From Cristatella mucedo (taxonomy: Eukaryota; Bryozoa; Phylactolaemata; Cristatellidae), in NCBI GenBank assembly GCA_009760855.2, contig WPIO01000112.1, positions 207,001-271,000 on the forward strand: 64,000 nucleotides of DNA, given 5' to 3'. Below are positions 43,787-55,761 of this stretch, in pieces. The translations under genes were made by a program, and so were the position numbers. Below the pieces are notes generated by a model. It was given only the letters and a program-made list of their open reading frames with translations. It did no database searches and was not told the origin of the DNA. Numbering within the stretch: the stretch's first letter is position 1; every line of letters begins with the position of its first letter.

Positions 43787-44660
43787 GATAGTGCTCTTGT
43801 GATTCAACAATTTTGTTATAGAAGCTAGACTTGGCCTTTGTTAGGATCGATTGTTACAATCTACAGTATTCTTCGTATGCCAGTCGATGAATGTCGTGAG
43901 TCAGTCCTGATGTTGTGATTGCTTTTTCAAGCTTAGGCTTAGTAGACCTAGCTAGTCTAATGTCTGTGGTAAACCATAGGCCTTCTGGGCGAGCGCACAT
44001 AGTGAGCTTCGTCAGATGTGAAAACTCGTCGAGCATGTCAGCTAGTGTCGTGTTGTAGCAATGTACCAATGATGACATATCGAACGAGGATATAGCTGCA
44101 GAGGCGAAGCAGATATTCCCGCACAGACACTATTGATGTGAAGGGCCTTGCGGCTTCACGATTTACATGTGATTTTAGATAAGAAGGAGGAGGAGGGCAC
44201 AATTTGTAAACTGAATGAGATCTGTATGTGGTTAGATAAGCAGGATTTGGTTGTAATTGGTGATGACGAAGTGCAGTTGTAGGAGAAAATTTGGTCGAGT
44301 GTGTGACTATTGATGTGAGTAAGGCCATTCACGTGAGTCACGAGAGACAAAGAGTCAGTGCGAGAACTTTGGTGCCGAAGGCGTTAGATGAGTTATCAAA
44401 ATGATCGTTGTAATCACTCATAACGAGGAAGGGTCGATTTCTTGCATACAGAATCCAAATGAGATCAGCGAAATCTGAGGAATTGGTTCTTAGTGGGCGA
44501 TAGACCATTACCCCCAGCGGCAGCTTTTTGTCGGGCGAAATCAAGACAGTCGATGCAAAAGACTGCTTTAAGGGTATTGCAAATGGCTTAGAGTTGAATT
44601 TGAGCGCATGATAATATAAACTCCAGCTTCAGTTTGATTGATCTAGGGTTGTGAAAGAAC
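43787..44660 (-). mobile_element. LINE-D, endonuclease-linker part (unit C)
   Basis: Homologous to 28160-28990: ADMLDEFSHLTKLTMCARPE at 44078-43854 and decayed endonuclease frames to 44544. Confidence 0.7.
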
Positions 44661-45454
44661 GAGAAACCATCCGAGGTTGCTTCTTTAACTTTCGAGCAGT
44701 TTACCCATTTTAACCAACAGCGAGCGGGTCGAGACCTTTTACAGAATTAAGGTCGCTTTGTACTAGACGTTTAATATCTATTTTGTGAAAATTCCAAAAA
44801 AGAAGCGTTAAGTTGGGCCGGCGTAGTTATAACAGGTCTGATCACCACCGAGTGAGAGATTCACAGCGATGCTTGAGGGTGACCATGCTGAGCGGCTCGA
44901 GACAAAACTAGGAAGTAGGACTGAACGAGCGGTCACTAGGCTCGCAGCCACCAAACGACGTCAAACGGCGTCTCTGCTCGCGGCCCCGGCGCCGCGGCGG
45001 CGGCTCTTGCGGGTGCTTTTCTTTTGTTAATGCAGAACTCACGGATCTGACCGACAGCAATAACATCTAAGCCTGCATTTGAACTACGATAACGAAGCAA
45101 TAATAGGTATGGAAGACCATAGCTAGAATGCAGGTCTCCGACGCCGCCGGCGTACCGAACGCAGCCGCCGCCGGCGTCGGAGACCCGGCAGCCCGAAGCG
45201 ATCGGAGTTTAGATGTCCATAGGCACGTAATGTATTACTATCTACGAGCGAAGAGCAAACAGAAAAGCTTTAAATAGGTTTTAGCTGTATCTGCTTCCGT
45301 ATACGATGTTTGCAAGAACTTCTGTTTTCGGAAGAATTCTGCAACGGACAGGGAATGCGTGTAAGCCCGCTCGATGTGCCATGGCATTCGTGTATTCGCA
45401 CGTACTCGCACGCACACTCAAATACACACACACATTACAACATGCAGATTTATA
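44661..45454. other. Unit DNA with GC-rich patch, no recognised gene
   Basis: Equivalent to 29000-29780. The GC-rich part (44940-45020) is somewhat more CpG-dense than in unit B. Confidence 0.35.
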
Positions 45455-45539
45455 CGTATATATATATATATGTCCATATGTATATATATAGATACTTTAT
45501 TAATATCAATATTATATCCAACGGATATGCATGTGTACG

Positions 45540-45578
<39 letters not shown>

Positions 45579-45580
45579 GT
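45455..45580. repeat. (TA)n microsatellite, unit C
   Basis: Runs at 45461-45490 and 45541-45577. Equivalent to 29790-30065. Confidence 0.9.
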
Positions 45581-46069
45581 GCATATAGTAATATGTAAAT
45601 GCACGTGCATACATTAAGTTATATTAGGGTATAAAATTATGTCAGATTATTAAAGTTAATATCAAAAATAAAGGGCCGTGCATAAACTAGTTTTGGGTTC
45701 ATTGTATTAATGCTTATAGGCCATTAAGTAACACAGAGCAGGCAGATAAATGCAGGTGCTGTACTAGAGCTTGCTCATCGTTCGTCCTTGCACTGACTAG
45801 TGATGCCTTCTTACAACGTAAGCTAGATACTGCGAGGTGCAACTTGTTGGATTTTTTAATTAAATCCAAGGTATTTTAATTATACCAATTGTAATAATTG
45901 GTCATTATATAAATATGTAAGAGAAATAAACCTCTATTCAATTGCTTTAAAACTCCTTCAAAGCAATCTATAAACTGATTAGCGTCACATATGTTATCAT
46001 TCTAAGACAAGTATGAACCAGCACACGAGTATCATGGTTAGGCCATCGTGCTAAAGCAAACGCGACGAT

Positions 46070-47240
46070 AATCACACGGTCGCCGTTTTTTTTGGGACCT
46101 CTGGCTACTGCTACGCACTGAATCAAGCACATAAGAGCAGAAAGGCGCTCAGGAACCATAACAGACAGCTGTCACTGGGCCAATTGGAAAGCTGACCGGA
46201 ACAGAGGCTCCTTTAGCTGAGACTCAAGCGATGCTAAGTCAGTCCAGGTAGTAACCAAAGCCAGAAGCCTGTTAAGGACTTTCGGCGAATAACGGACTAA
46301 AGGCCCGGCCACCAAACGATTTTAGCTTAGTGCGAGTCTCGGCGATGCGACGGGAAATCGAGAAGCTGATGATGCGAAAGTTCAGTGAAGTAGCAAGCAG
46401 GCGGCAAAGTTAGGCATGTGGACTTGAGTGAGGCAACATGTAAGCCAGACTGACAATCTTGGTCAATTCGACGCTTGCTAAGGAGCAAGCGAAGGTCACA
46501 CGGACGTTGGGAGCTGTGGCAGCAGTTGTTGCTGTGTGTTGCAACTTGTGGCTGTGTTGGGCAGGCCAGAGATCCTGCCGAGTTTGGCACCAGAATGCCC
46601 TGCGTACTAATTGATCAGTTTTACTTTCTGCTTCGGAGAGGTCAGAGGGATACCAGCGCACCTCTCCCGGTCGTTGGCATGACATTGATTTATCTACTGG
46701 ACTCGTCGCATAGCCAGGCGTGCTCGCTGTTTGCTGCTGCCGCGTTCGGCCACCTTGGCATACCTGCCTGTTTTGAGATATCTTCTGCGACTCGCAAGCT
46801 GTGTTTCAAATGCAGCGTCATCGCGATATGCCACATGACTTGCCACGTACAGAGTGCTGCGCTTGTGATTAAGGATTCCTGCGAACGGGCTGTGTGTAAT
46901 CATTTTAACAGCGAACCATCGCTAAGTCTTTCTCCGACATGTGAGGCGTTGGTTCCTACACGGAAACACGCTTGACATTACCACCCGGTCCAGGTCAACA
47001 GAGTAAACGGTGTCGACGTACTCCGTAAACTTAGGCCGGTGGGCGTCACAAGCGTTTCTGTGCCAATGAGTGCAGGGGTGGTAGGACTAGGCCTGTTTGA
47101 TTTGGCAACAGAGCCGTTGTTGACAGCAACCAAATAAACGAATTTAGCTTCAGTATCCTTGCATAAGAACATCCGAATCCCGCAATTGTATGAATGCGCC
47201 TAGGAAACCAAATGTAGAGCTCGAAGTAGTACTGGTTCTA
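46070..47240 (-). mobile_element. LINE-C 3-prime region and shared block (unit C)
   Basis: Equivalent to 30506-31757. The plus-strand frame here is longest (46475-46975), ending in the same SLSPTCEALVPTRK peptide as in the other copies. Confidence 0.55.
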
Positions 47241-47365
47241 GCCTGACTGTACGGCAACTCTCGCACGGTCCCCTCAGCCCGACTGCGGAAGTGTTTCGCG
47301 GCGGGCACAAGTCCATCCGTTAAATCAGCCGTTAAATCGACTGCTCTTTGCTTTCCCCTAGAAAT

Positions 47366-47439
47366 CAGAGAGCGAGAGATAGAGAGCATAGAGAGAGAAA
47401 GAGAGAGAGAGAGAGAGGAAGAGAGGGAGAGAGAGAGAC

Positions 47440-47510
<71 letters not shown>
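47366..47510. repeat. (GA)n microsatellite, unit C
   Basis: GA dinucleotides with a few gaca/gaaa variants. This is the uninterrupted counterpart of 33973-34267. Confidence 0.95.
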
Positions 47511-47513
<3 letters not shown>

Positions 47514-47719
47514 AGGCAGCTAGGAATCCAAATAACGCTCCAACCTCGTTTTTGCTTAAACTAGACGGCGATATAAACGCGAGCATGGCACCCATCTAGG
47601 TTAACGTTGGACTGGATCGGCGGGTCGTCGAAAGTCTCGTCCCTAGGCAAATGCAGTTTCAAAATGCCCGTTGACCCGGGTTACCGTTGACCAACGTACA
47701 TGAAGGAGAATACTTGTTT

Positions 47720-49015
47720 TGCAGCCCAGACAGAACAGGGAGGAGATTTTCTACTTAAACGATTGAGGAAAACGATCGGTCTGGCTGACAAGATACTGGC
47801 GTGGTTTAAATTGGTCTTGTCTTATCGCGTGTTCAATCCGTGTCGTGTGGGGGTCAGGTCTCACACACGAGACGAGTCACCTGTGGAGTTCCTCAAGGGT
47901 CCGTTCTCGGTCCCTGACTGTTCTCCATTTATACTCAATCTCTGGGGGAAAAGGTTGAGGCCCGTGGAATAGGATATAACTTTTATGCTAACGATACTCA
48001 GCTGTATTTGACATTCAAACAGTCGGAAATTGCTGCAGCACCTGAGAAACAGGATGCTTCCGTTGCCTACCTTCGATCCGGGACGTCAGAAAAACTTCCT
48101 GAAACTAAATGACGATAAAACCAAAACACGGCACATAGGACAACCTTAGCGTGTGACTGGATTAAAGGGATTTGCTCTTCTAATAGGTGACGCTGTTTTG
48201 CGACCATGGCCATGAGCTCGAAATTTTGGTGTCGTTTTCGACAGCTACCTACTTCTAAAAGCTTCGTTCAGAAGACGGCTTCTTCAGCTAGCCGTCACGT
48301 CCGATCCCTATCCAAGTTTAGGAGCTGTCTTCTACAGTGACTTTCAAAACATTTGACTAGCTCCTTAGTTCTGTCTCGGCTGGATTATTGTAATTCCCTT
48401 TTGACTAAGCTACCAAAGAAAGCAACTAGGCCACTGAAGCTGGCTATGAATACGGCTTCAAGGCTAGTCCTCAAGTCCCGAAGGTTTGAGCACGTGTCTA
48501 TTTTGCTAAAAGAGCTAAGATGGATTCCGTTTGAGCAATGGATACAGAGAAACGTTCTTACGCTGACCCACAATGCCCGCCACGGCTTGGCTCCTTCGTA
48601 CCTAGCTGAACTGCTGCACCAGTTTCAGCCTATTCGCGCCCTTAGGTCCTGTACGGAGAATAAATTAGCTGTTCCATTCCTTCGCTTAAGAACCATTGGT
48701 AACAGAAGCTTTAGCTCTGCAGGTCCTAGGCTGTGGAACTCGCTTCCACAATTCTTACGCAATTACAACTGCTCTCCCGCTGCCGACTATGTCTCATTTT
48801 TTCAGTGGTCCTGAGTGACTACTTCCATGCTACTCAATACCTCAACTGCTCTCCTGACTCTGCTATGCTTCCCACTATCTCTTTGTTGCATGAGACGAAG
48901 ACTTTTGGCTCCCAAATACGTACCTAAGCTGCTTAGGCTGTGAGTGCGCTATGCGAAACTCTCCTGCGTAACACCCACGTAGTCTTTATGACTTTGTGGA
49001 ATTACAGGTGGAGAT
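47720..49015 (+). mobile_element. LINE-A fragment (unit C)
   Basis: Runs from the RT palm (TIGLADKILAWFK and a GVPQGSVLGP-type block, broken) through a YANDTQLYL motif to the C-terminus, open at 48353-48814 with LDYCNSLLTKLPKKATRPL and SFSSAGPRLWNSLPQFL. It ends with the LINE-A terminus near 49010. Confidence 0.85.
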
Positions 49016-49645
49016 ACCTCATCATCTATTTTAAATTTCCTTACGCTTCTACCCGTGAGAAAAACTGCTGCCACTCGATTTTAAACTCTACTAGCAGTGC
49101 GAGAAATGCAACGTGAACGTTTTTATTAGCGACCAACTGATAGTCAAACACTGCAAGACACGTTTGCTTGGAGCGTTCGGGACAAGCAGTCCTGTCAAAT
49201 AAGCTCTGGTTGACATTCTTCACAAAACGTTCCTATTGAAGTGTAAGAGAATTAAACCTCTTCTTGCCACTTTACGAGCATTTTAACAACTCCGTCAATT
49301 GATAATTGGAAATAAAATTTTAATCTCGTGTAAACACTTAATTTTTAAAATCAGAGGAATGGAAAAGATTCTTTCACGAATCGGTGGTTTAGACCTCCGT
49401 TTGCATAGGCGTTGAGCCAAGGAATTTTGTAATGTCAGTCGGCTGTGAATTTCATTCTTAAGGAGAACGGTAACAAATGCCTCAGCCTGCTGGATTAGGC
49501 AAAGATTGCCTGATTAAATCATAGCTCAAGGGAGTTCTTTCTTAGCTTGGCATTATTACTTTTCATCTCTAACGCTCACGGAAAAGTAAAAAACGTTCTT
49601 ATTGCGTTGCATATTATGCTTCAATAACGGAAGAGTTCTCGGTTA
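49016..49645. other. Unrecognised DNA; weak minus-strand frame
   Basis: 49223-49041 on the minus strand encodes 60 residues (VFDYQLVANKNVHVAFLALL in the middle) ending in a stop. It looks protein-like but has no recognised family and no good splice acceptor that I can fix. Confidence 0.25.
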
Positions 49646-49649
49646 AAAC

Positions 49650-49733
49650 GTGCAGCAAATGTAAAGCGCCTAGAAAGAGATTAAGTTCTCTGAGGGCGCT
49701 TTATCAAGTACATTATTATTATTATTATTGTCC
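49650..49733 (+). mobile_element. LINE-B 3-prime end only
   Basis: cagcaaatgtaaagcgccta, agaaagagattaagttctct, gagggcgctttatcaagtac and an ATT tail: a near-consensus hairpin with only a few bases of element upstream, so a severely 5-prime-truncated insertion. Confidence 0.85.
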
Positions 49734-50560
49734 GCCTTCACTGCTGGAACATGCGCCGTAACTGTCGAGGTCCCGTGTGCGAGACGGCCGTACACACCCA
49801 CCTTGAAGGCTTCCGAAGTTACCCGAACCACCTGGGGAGCGTTCTGGCGGCGTCCATGCATACCAATATCGATGTTTCGAATCGACCAGGTGGCGCTTCT
49901 CTGCTGAAAGGAATTACACGTCACACAAAATTCCCTCCGCGACAAGAATCGCTTCAGCGTACACATGTCTCCGGCCACCTCTGTCACACAGATGCTTCCG
50001 TGATGACGTCTGCGACTCAGAAAGTTGATTGGAAACTTCTCGAAGCTGCGCTCCCAAGGTGCCGCCCGTAGGTACTTCACCGCACCGCCCGAAAGTGAGC
50101 ATTCCTCATTGTCCACCAAATCGGTTGGAGCTCGCTTCTGTCTACTATCTACGAATGCCGAGCATCGGAGGCCGCGCCATCAAAGCCGAAGACGAGGTAT
50201 GACCTTTCAACACAAAGCCCGATTTCGGTCCGAGCTCGGTAAGCCCCTGGCATCTTGCGGCCGCAGGTCTCGGGTTTAAATGGAGGACGCCGTGCTCTAA
50301 CGCCTCCGGAAGTAGGATCGCCCCGCGCAAGCCGAACGGGCGCCACGCCGGAAGCCTTCCTGGTCCCACCGAGGATTACGTCGACGAGCAATCCTCTGAG
50401 GCAACACCTTGCAGCTTCGCTGCCCCGGCGCTCGTGCGCCGCATGACGCTCCTCCACAGTCGAACTGCGACGCCTGCTGGCTCCGCCAGGCGGTAGCCGC
50501 CATATTCTTCCGGCTTCCCGCGGAGCACTAAAGGTAGGCATCACCGGCGACAAAAAAAAG
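49734..50560. other. GC-rich private DNA, coding status unresolved
   Basis: Long open frames overlap on both strands (49751-50071 plus; 50119-49734 and 50553-50149 minus). Composition alone can explain them. None shows a family motif; the minus frame at 50119 (EVAGDMCTLKRFLSRREFCV) is the most protein-like. Confidence 0.25.
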
Positions 50561-50572
50561 ATAAAATTACTT

Positions 50573-50695
50573 TCTATAGCGCCCTAGGTGAACCTGAATC
50601 TCTTTTCAGGAGCTTCACACATGCCACGGGCACGAGCCAGAAAGCTCGGCGCGACCTTGGTCGGGGTGAGCACCTTAACCACTGGGCAGGTATGC
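50573..50695 (-). mobile_element. SINE-1 copy
   Basis: Reverse complement shows A-box-like gtggttaaggtgctc, a degraded B box, and the tail ctgaaaagagattcaggttc and acctagggcgctata. Confidence 0.65.
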
Positions 50696-50889
50696 GGCTG
50701 CCGTGCGCTCGGCGGCCGCCGCTCACGACAGGTCTCTGCAGACGCGTCCGCTTCTTTGACGCGGCTTCTTTTCTACTGGATTCGTGGCCATGTGCGTGAG
50801 TAGTGTGTATATAGGTGGGTGGAATGAGCCGGCGAAAAGGCATACGGTTTCGATGGCTTGTCATCGAACCCTACATTTAGCCGTACTAT

Positions 50890-52135
50890 AAGTGAAATTG
50901 TATAAACATCGAGCCGCTTTGCACGTTAATTGTCAACAACGAACGGCAATCGACAGCAATCGCAGGTGCCAATGCCGCAATCCCGGCAAATCGACGAGAA
51001 ATCGGCCGCACCAAGCTCCAGTTCTCTTTCCACGTAACATCTCATTGTGCGCCCACATACTTTCAACTCGCTCACAACCCTCAATATTGGGCAATGCATG
51101 GCAATCGACAGCAATGGTCCGGGTAAATACGGCAATCTAATTATGATCCGTCGCAAATCACCGGAAAAGTGACTGGCCAAGAACAAATTTATCTAACGTG
51201 CCATAGTGGCCGTATTTAATTTGCAATCACGCCCTTTCAACTAATCGCGGACCTGCAATCGCAAGCAATCAATGGCAATCGACAGCAATGGCCCGGGCCA
51301 TTACCCCAACTCGCGGTAGCTCGAAGGGAAATATGCAGCTCGAAGCCCCTATTTTCACTACGTATAACACTCCCCAGCGCCCAAAGTGGAACCATTGCAT
51401 TTTCAAGATGCTCTGTTCGTTAACTGTCAGCAGTGCAGTGTAATATACAGTGTTGGTCGGGGCTGATACTGCAATCCGCAGCATTCCGATGCTAAATGTC
51501 TGAAATCGGCTTCTTGAAGCTCCAATTTTGAATGTATCTTACAAATGACTACGTTTAAACTGCAACCACATAATTGTATGCCCTTGAAGCAGCAATCCGT
51601 TTCGATTCCCAGCAAACAGACCACAAATTTGCTGCTCCAATCCTCATTTGCACGTATCATTTCACTGTTTTCAAAGCGAAACCCTCGAGTTGTCAAGCGA
51701 TATTTGTCAGTTCATTGCCAACGATGCACGGCAATTGACAGCAACGGTCGGCCAAAACAGCATTCCGTGGAAAATCGGCAAGATTGGCTGTCGCAAAAAC
51801 TAAAACTCTTATTCCACTTAACATCTAACTGGCTGAGTGCTTCATTTGGACTCATTATGCGCGTTTAATTAACGTCGATGCATGGCAATCAACGGCAATG
51901 GCCCAGGAAAATGTGCAAATCCGTTATGGTCTGTGAAAAATGGACCAAAAGTTGTTGAAGAGAAGCTTCAACATTTCTTGCGTAGTGCAACACATTGCAT
52001 TGAAAGTACAGCCACATCATTTTAATCAAACATTACCATGCAATCGAGGACAATGCACGGCAATCAACGGCAATAGCACGTCTTCTGCTGTAATACGTTT
52101 CAAATTGGCTAGAAATCTGCTGCTTGAAATTGTAC
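50890..52135. repeat. Satellite-like tandem array, ~165-bp period
   Basis: The phrase ggcaatcgacagcaatgg recurs in variants at about 50942, 51100, 51272, 51433 (degraded), 51730, 51885 and 52058. A second landmark, cacgtaacatctcattntg-like, follows about 85 bases later in most copies (51031, 51647, 51815, 52144). Monomers are diverged, with spacing of 155-175 bases. No coding function. Confidence 0.65.
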
Positions 52136-52214
52136 TTGTCATACCACGTGGCGTTCACTTGTGCTCGTTTCGTCTGTCGTTTTTTACGATCATAGGGGTA
52201 AATATCATCAAGAT

Positions 52215-52395
52215 GGGTACGCAACGCCATCTATTCTCCTGCTGCCGACTGGAGCTCGTCCTTTTCAGCGATCCTGAGCTGCTACTTCCATTCTACTCAC
52301 TACCTCAACTGCTCTCCCGACTGCGATGCTTCCCACTTTCTCTTTGTTGTGTGAGACGAAATCTGTTGGCTACCAAATGCGTACCGAGAAATAAA
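52215..52395 (+). mobile_element. LINE-A C-terminal scrap
   Basis: ctcctgctgccgactggagc through tctttgttgtgtgagacgaa matches the LINE-A end but lacks both the upstream part and the tail. Confidence 0.65.
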
Positions 52396-52835
52396 TGCTA
52401 CCCATACTTTCTCTGCCATCGTTAGTGTGTGTACTCAGTTCAAGCCATGAAACCACGGGTATGCATCAAGTGGGCGGATACCACTAGACGGAGACCTTAG
52501 GGTTAGCTGGAAAAATACATCAGCGGCCCTCCACAGCCAGATGCAGTGAGCATTGCAGTTCTGGTGAGCACTAAAATATCAGCGGTATTGCGAGAAGCTA
52601 CATTAAATTAAAAAACTTCAGGCTCGCACTGCTGAAGCGGTGTCAAGGTAAAAGTGATGGGTATATACGTATAGTGCTCTACCTGAGGGCTGTCGAGGAA
52701 GTTTGCTGGGCTGTGAACTTTCAATTTGTGCCAAGCCGTTTGGGACCTCGTCAATCGGACAAAGAAGCGGATGCATAATCCTTAATAATATTTAAAAGGA
52801 TACATTTGTACAGCGTCCTCAGAGAACTTTGTATG
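52396..52835. other. Unrecognised spacer
   Basis: No supported feature, apart from a trace of a LINE-B tail near 52770-52830 (tacagcgtcctcagagaact). Confidence 0.35.
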
Positions 52836-53458
52836 TATGTTGTATCTCCGTATGTAACTCCACAAAGTCATAAAGACTATGTGGGTGTTACGCAGGTGAG
52901 TTTTGTATAGCGCACTCACAGCCTAAGCGGCTTTCGGTACGCATTCGGTAGCCAACAGACTTCGTCTCACGCAACAAATAGAAAGTAGGAAGCATAGCAG
53001 AGTCAGGAGAGCAGTTGAGGTAGTGAGTAGCATAGAAGTAGCAGCTCAGGACCGCTGAAAAAGATGTGCCATAGTCGGCAGTAGGAGAGTAGTTGTCGTT
53101 GCGTAAGAATTGTGGAAGCGAGTTCCGCAGTCTAGGACCTGCAGAGCTAAAGCTTCTGTCGCCAACTGTCTTTAAGCGGAGGAATGGGACAGCTAATTGA
53201 TTGTCCACACAGGACCTGGGGCGCGAACAGGCTGAAACTGATGCAGCAGTTCAGCTAGGTACGAAGGAGCCAAGCCGTGGCGGGCCTTGTGGGTCAGCAT
53301 AAGAACTTTGCTCTGTATTCTTTGCTCAACCGGCAACCATCCTAGCTCTTTCAGTAAAGGAGACACGTGCTCAAACCTCTGGGACTTGAAGACTAGCCTT
53401 GCAGCCATATTCATAGTCCGCTGTAGTGGCATAATAGCTTTCTTTGGCAGCCCTGCCA
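52836..53458 (-). mobile_element. LINE-A 3-prime copy
   Basis: Tail complement at 52840, then an almost continuous minus-strand coding region (53459-52888, one frameshift near 53215 where a c is missing) with MAGLPKKAIMPLQRTMN at the truncated end. Confidence 0.85.
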
Positions 53459-53835
53459 ATTTAATATCTCTCCAGGCAGTTTACGTTTGCTGCGAAGGAA
53501 GCACGATTTTGTATATTTTAATGGTTGCATACTTAATCTCAGCAATTATACCACTGTTATAGGTGATAGATATATCCATTAGTTTAGATTTTCAGGAGTT
53601 GCTCATGCAAAGGAAAATTATGACCAGATGTGGTTAGGTCGTGAATCAATCTTGCAAGTATCTTATCAACCAATTTATAACGAAAGTACGATACAGCTTT
53701 TTATTGCTGTTACGATACGTTAAAATCAAGTGCTTCAATAATGTAAGTACAATAAACAATGGAAAGCTCCAATGAACGCAACGGTAGCCTGTCAAGTGTC
53801 ATTCTGTGTAACATAAGCTAGTGCGGAAGTTACGA
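53459..53835. repeat. Shared unit block
   Basis: Matches 21640-21990 and 35430-35900 (gatagatatatccattagtt and gttacgatacgttaaaatca). Confidence 0.45.
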
Positions 53836-53859
53836 AGGGCGCTTTATTAAATTATTATT

Positions 53860-54260
53860 TATTACTAGGTGTCCTGCTCCAAAGTGACATTTCACTAGGC
53901 GACTACATCTGGTCCTAAGTCAAGTTTGCCTACTTGCAGCTACGTAACATTGCTAATATTCAGGCTTCTTCAGACAGGGATATCACCTCTAAATTGGTCC
54001 ATGCATTTGTGAAATCCCGTCTTGACTTCTGTAACTCACTGCTTACTGGCCTACCGGCATGTGCAATCACGCACTAATAGCATGTGCAAAACTCTGCAGC
54101 TAGGCTTGTCTGTCGTACGTATAGCAGCTGCCAAATCTCACCACATCTTGCTCTCCTGCACTAGCTCCCAGTCAAGCAACGCATCGACTTCAAATTATTG
54201 TCACCCACTTTAGTTCCTATAATTATTTGGCTCCACCCTACGTATCACATCTGCTCCCTG
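53860..54260 (+). mobile_element. LINE-B internal fragment (unit C)
   Basis: ttggtccatgcatttgtgaa and following RT thumb codons, equivalent to 36890-37300. Confidence 0.55.
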
Positions 54261-54364
54261 CTGCTCGTTAGACACCCAAAGCATGCGACCGGATTACAGG
54301 GCTTTGTTTGCTCTTCTAATGGGTGATAAATATAATAAATAATATATAATATATAACTTTTTCT

Positions 54365-55245
54365 TCTAGGAGGTAATGCTATTGTGTGACCATCACAACG
54401 TGCTCGAATTTTAGGTGTCGTTTCTGACAGTTGTCTAAATTTTAACAGCTTCATTAGGAAGACTTCAACTACAGCTTGCCATCATATTCGATCTCTATCT
54501 AAAACTATGAGCTGTCTCCATTGGTGACTTTCAAAACATTTAAGTAGGTCCTTAGTTCTTTGCCCGCTCGATCATTGTCATTCCTTTTGACTCGGCTACC
54601 AAAAAAGGCAACTAGGCCACTGCTAATGGCTATGAATAAGGCTGCAGGGCCAGTCTTCATGTCCCAGAGGTTTGACCACGTGTCTTCTTTTCTAAAAGAG
54701 CTAGGATGGCTGCTTGTTGATCGACGGATAGAGAGCAAAGTTCTAAAGCTAACCCACTCGACCCGCCACAGCTTGGCTCCTCCTTCAGCCTAGCTGAACT
54801 GTTTCAGCCTCCTCGTGCCCTCGGGTCCTGTATGGACTATAAGCTACATGTTCCCTTCATCCGCTTGAAGACCGTAGGCGAAAGAAGCTTTAGCTCTGCA
54901 GGCCCTAGACTGTGAAACTTGCTGCCACGATTCTTACGCAATGACAACCACTATCCTGCTGCCGACTGTGGGTCATCCTTTCCAGCGGTCCTGAGCTGCT
55001 ACTTCCATGATACTAATAATAAAAATATAATAAATAAACCTCAACTGCTCTCCTGACTGAGATGCTTTCCACTTTCCCTTTGTTCCGATGGAGGAAGTCA
55101 CTTAGCTACCGAATGCGTACCGAAAGCCGATTAGGCTTTGAGTTCGCTATATAAAACTCTCTTGCGTAACACCCACGCTATATAAATGAATTATATATTA
55201 TTTATAGTCCTAATGGCTTTGTGGAGTTACAAACGGAGATACATT
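54365..55245 (+). mobile_element. LINE-A 3-prime region (unit C)
   Basis: Equivalent to 37385-38255 but with more stops and a short AT-rich insertion near 55012-55036. Confidence 0.75.
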
Positions 55246-55249
55246 ACAT

Positions 55250-55575
55250 CGCATTACAAGGCTAAGAATCGTATCACCCGCTTTTCGGAACCAAACTTTT
55301 TACCTATACCTCGTACAAACATCGAATCCTTTGGAGACCGTACCTTTAGTTTGAACTCTCCTGAAGCCTTGAACTCACTCCCGACTTGCGTCGTCACATC
55401 TCCTAACTTGATCACATTTAAAAAAAAACTAAATATGCATCTATTTATCACAGCATTTTGCGGGTCCTTTCGATTCGAGCTTTAGGTGCTCATACGTGCT
55501 GACACTTCACGTGCTGCTACTAACCTTACTTGTTTGCTGTCTCTGTGCATTGCGTTCTATTAAAGCATTTTTATT
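55250..55575 (+). mobile_element. LINE-B 3-prime fragment (unit C)
   Basis: caaggctaagaatcgtatca through the LINE-B C-terminus; no terminal hairpin. Confidence 0.55.
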
Positions 55576-55761
55576 ATACCACGCCGCCAAGCGAGCGCTC
55601 CAGAAAAAATAACAGCGGTCAGAACTTTCTCAATTGGCACAGTTTTATTCTGTAGATGGGTCTACAGTATTGATCAGTGATATTTTATCGGGATCGGTAC
55701 AAACACCGGAGAGTGAGCCGCTAACACTTAAGCCCACTTCTCTTTCGCACCGACTGAAATT

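Noticed and set aside
50149-50553. A 134-codon minus-strand frame in GC-rich DNA
   Set aside because: Arg/Ala/Gly-rich with overlapping open frames on the other strand; no motif or splice context.
50890-52135. A CRISPR-like array
   Set aside because: The repeats are diverged ~165-bp monomers in tandem without short identical repeats and unique spacers of equal size, and the genome is animal.
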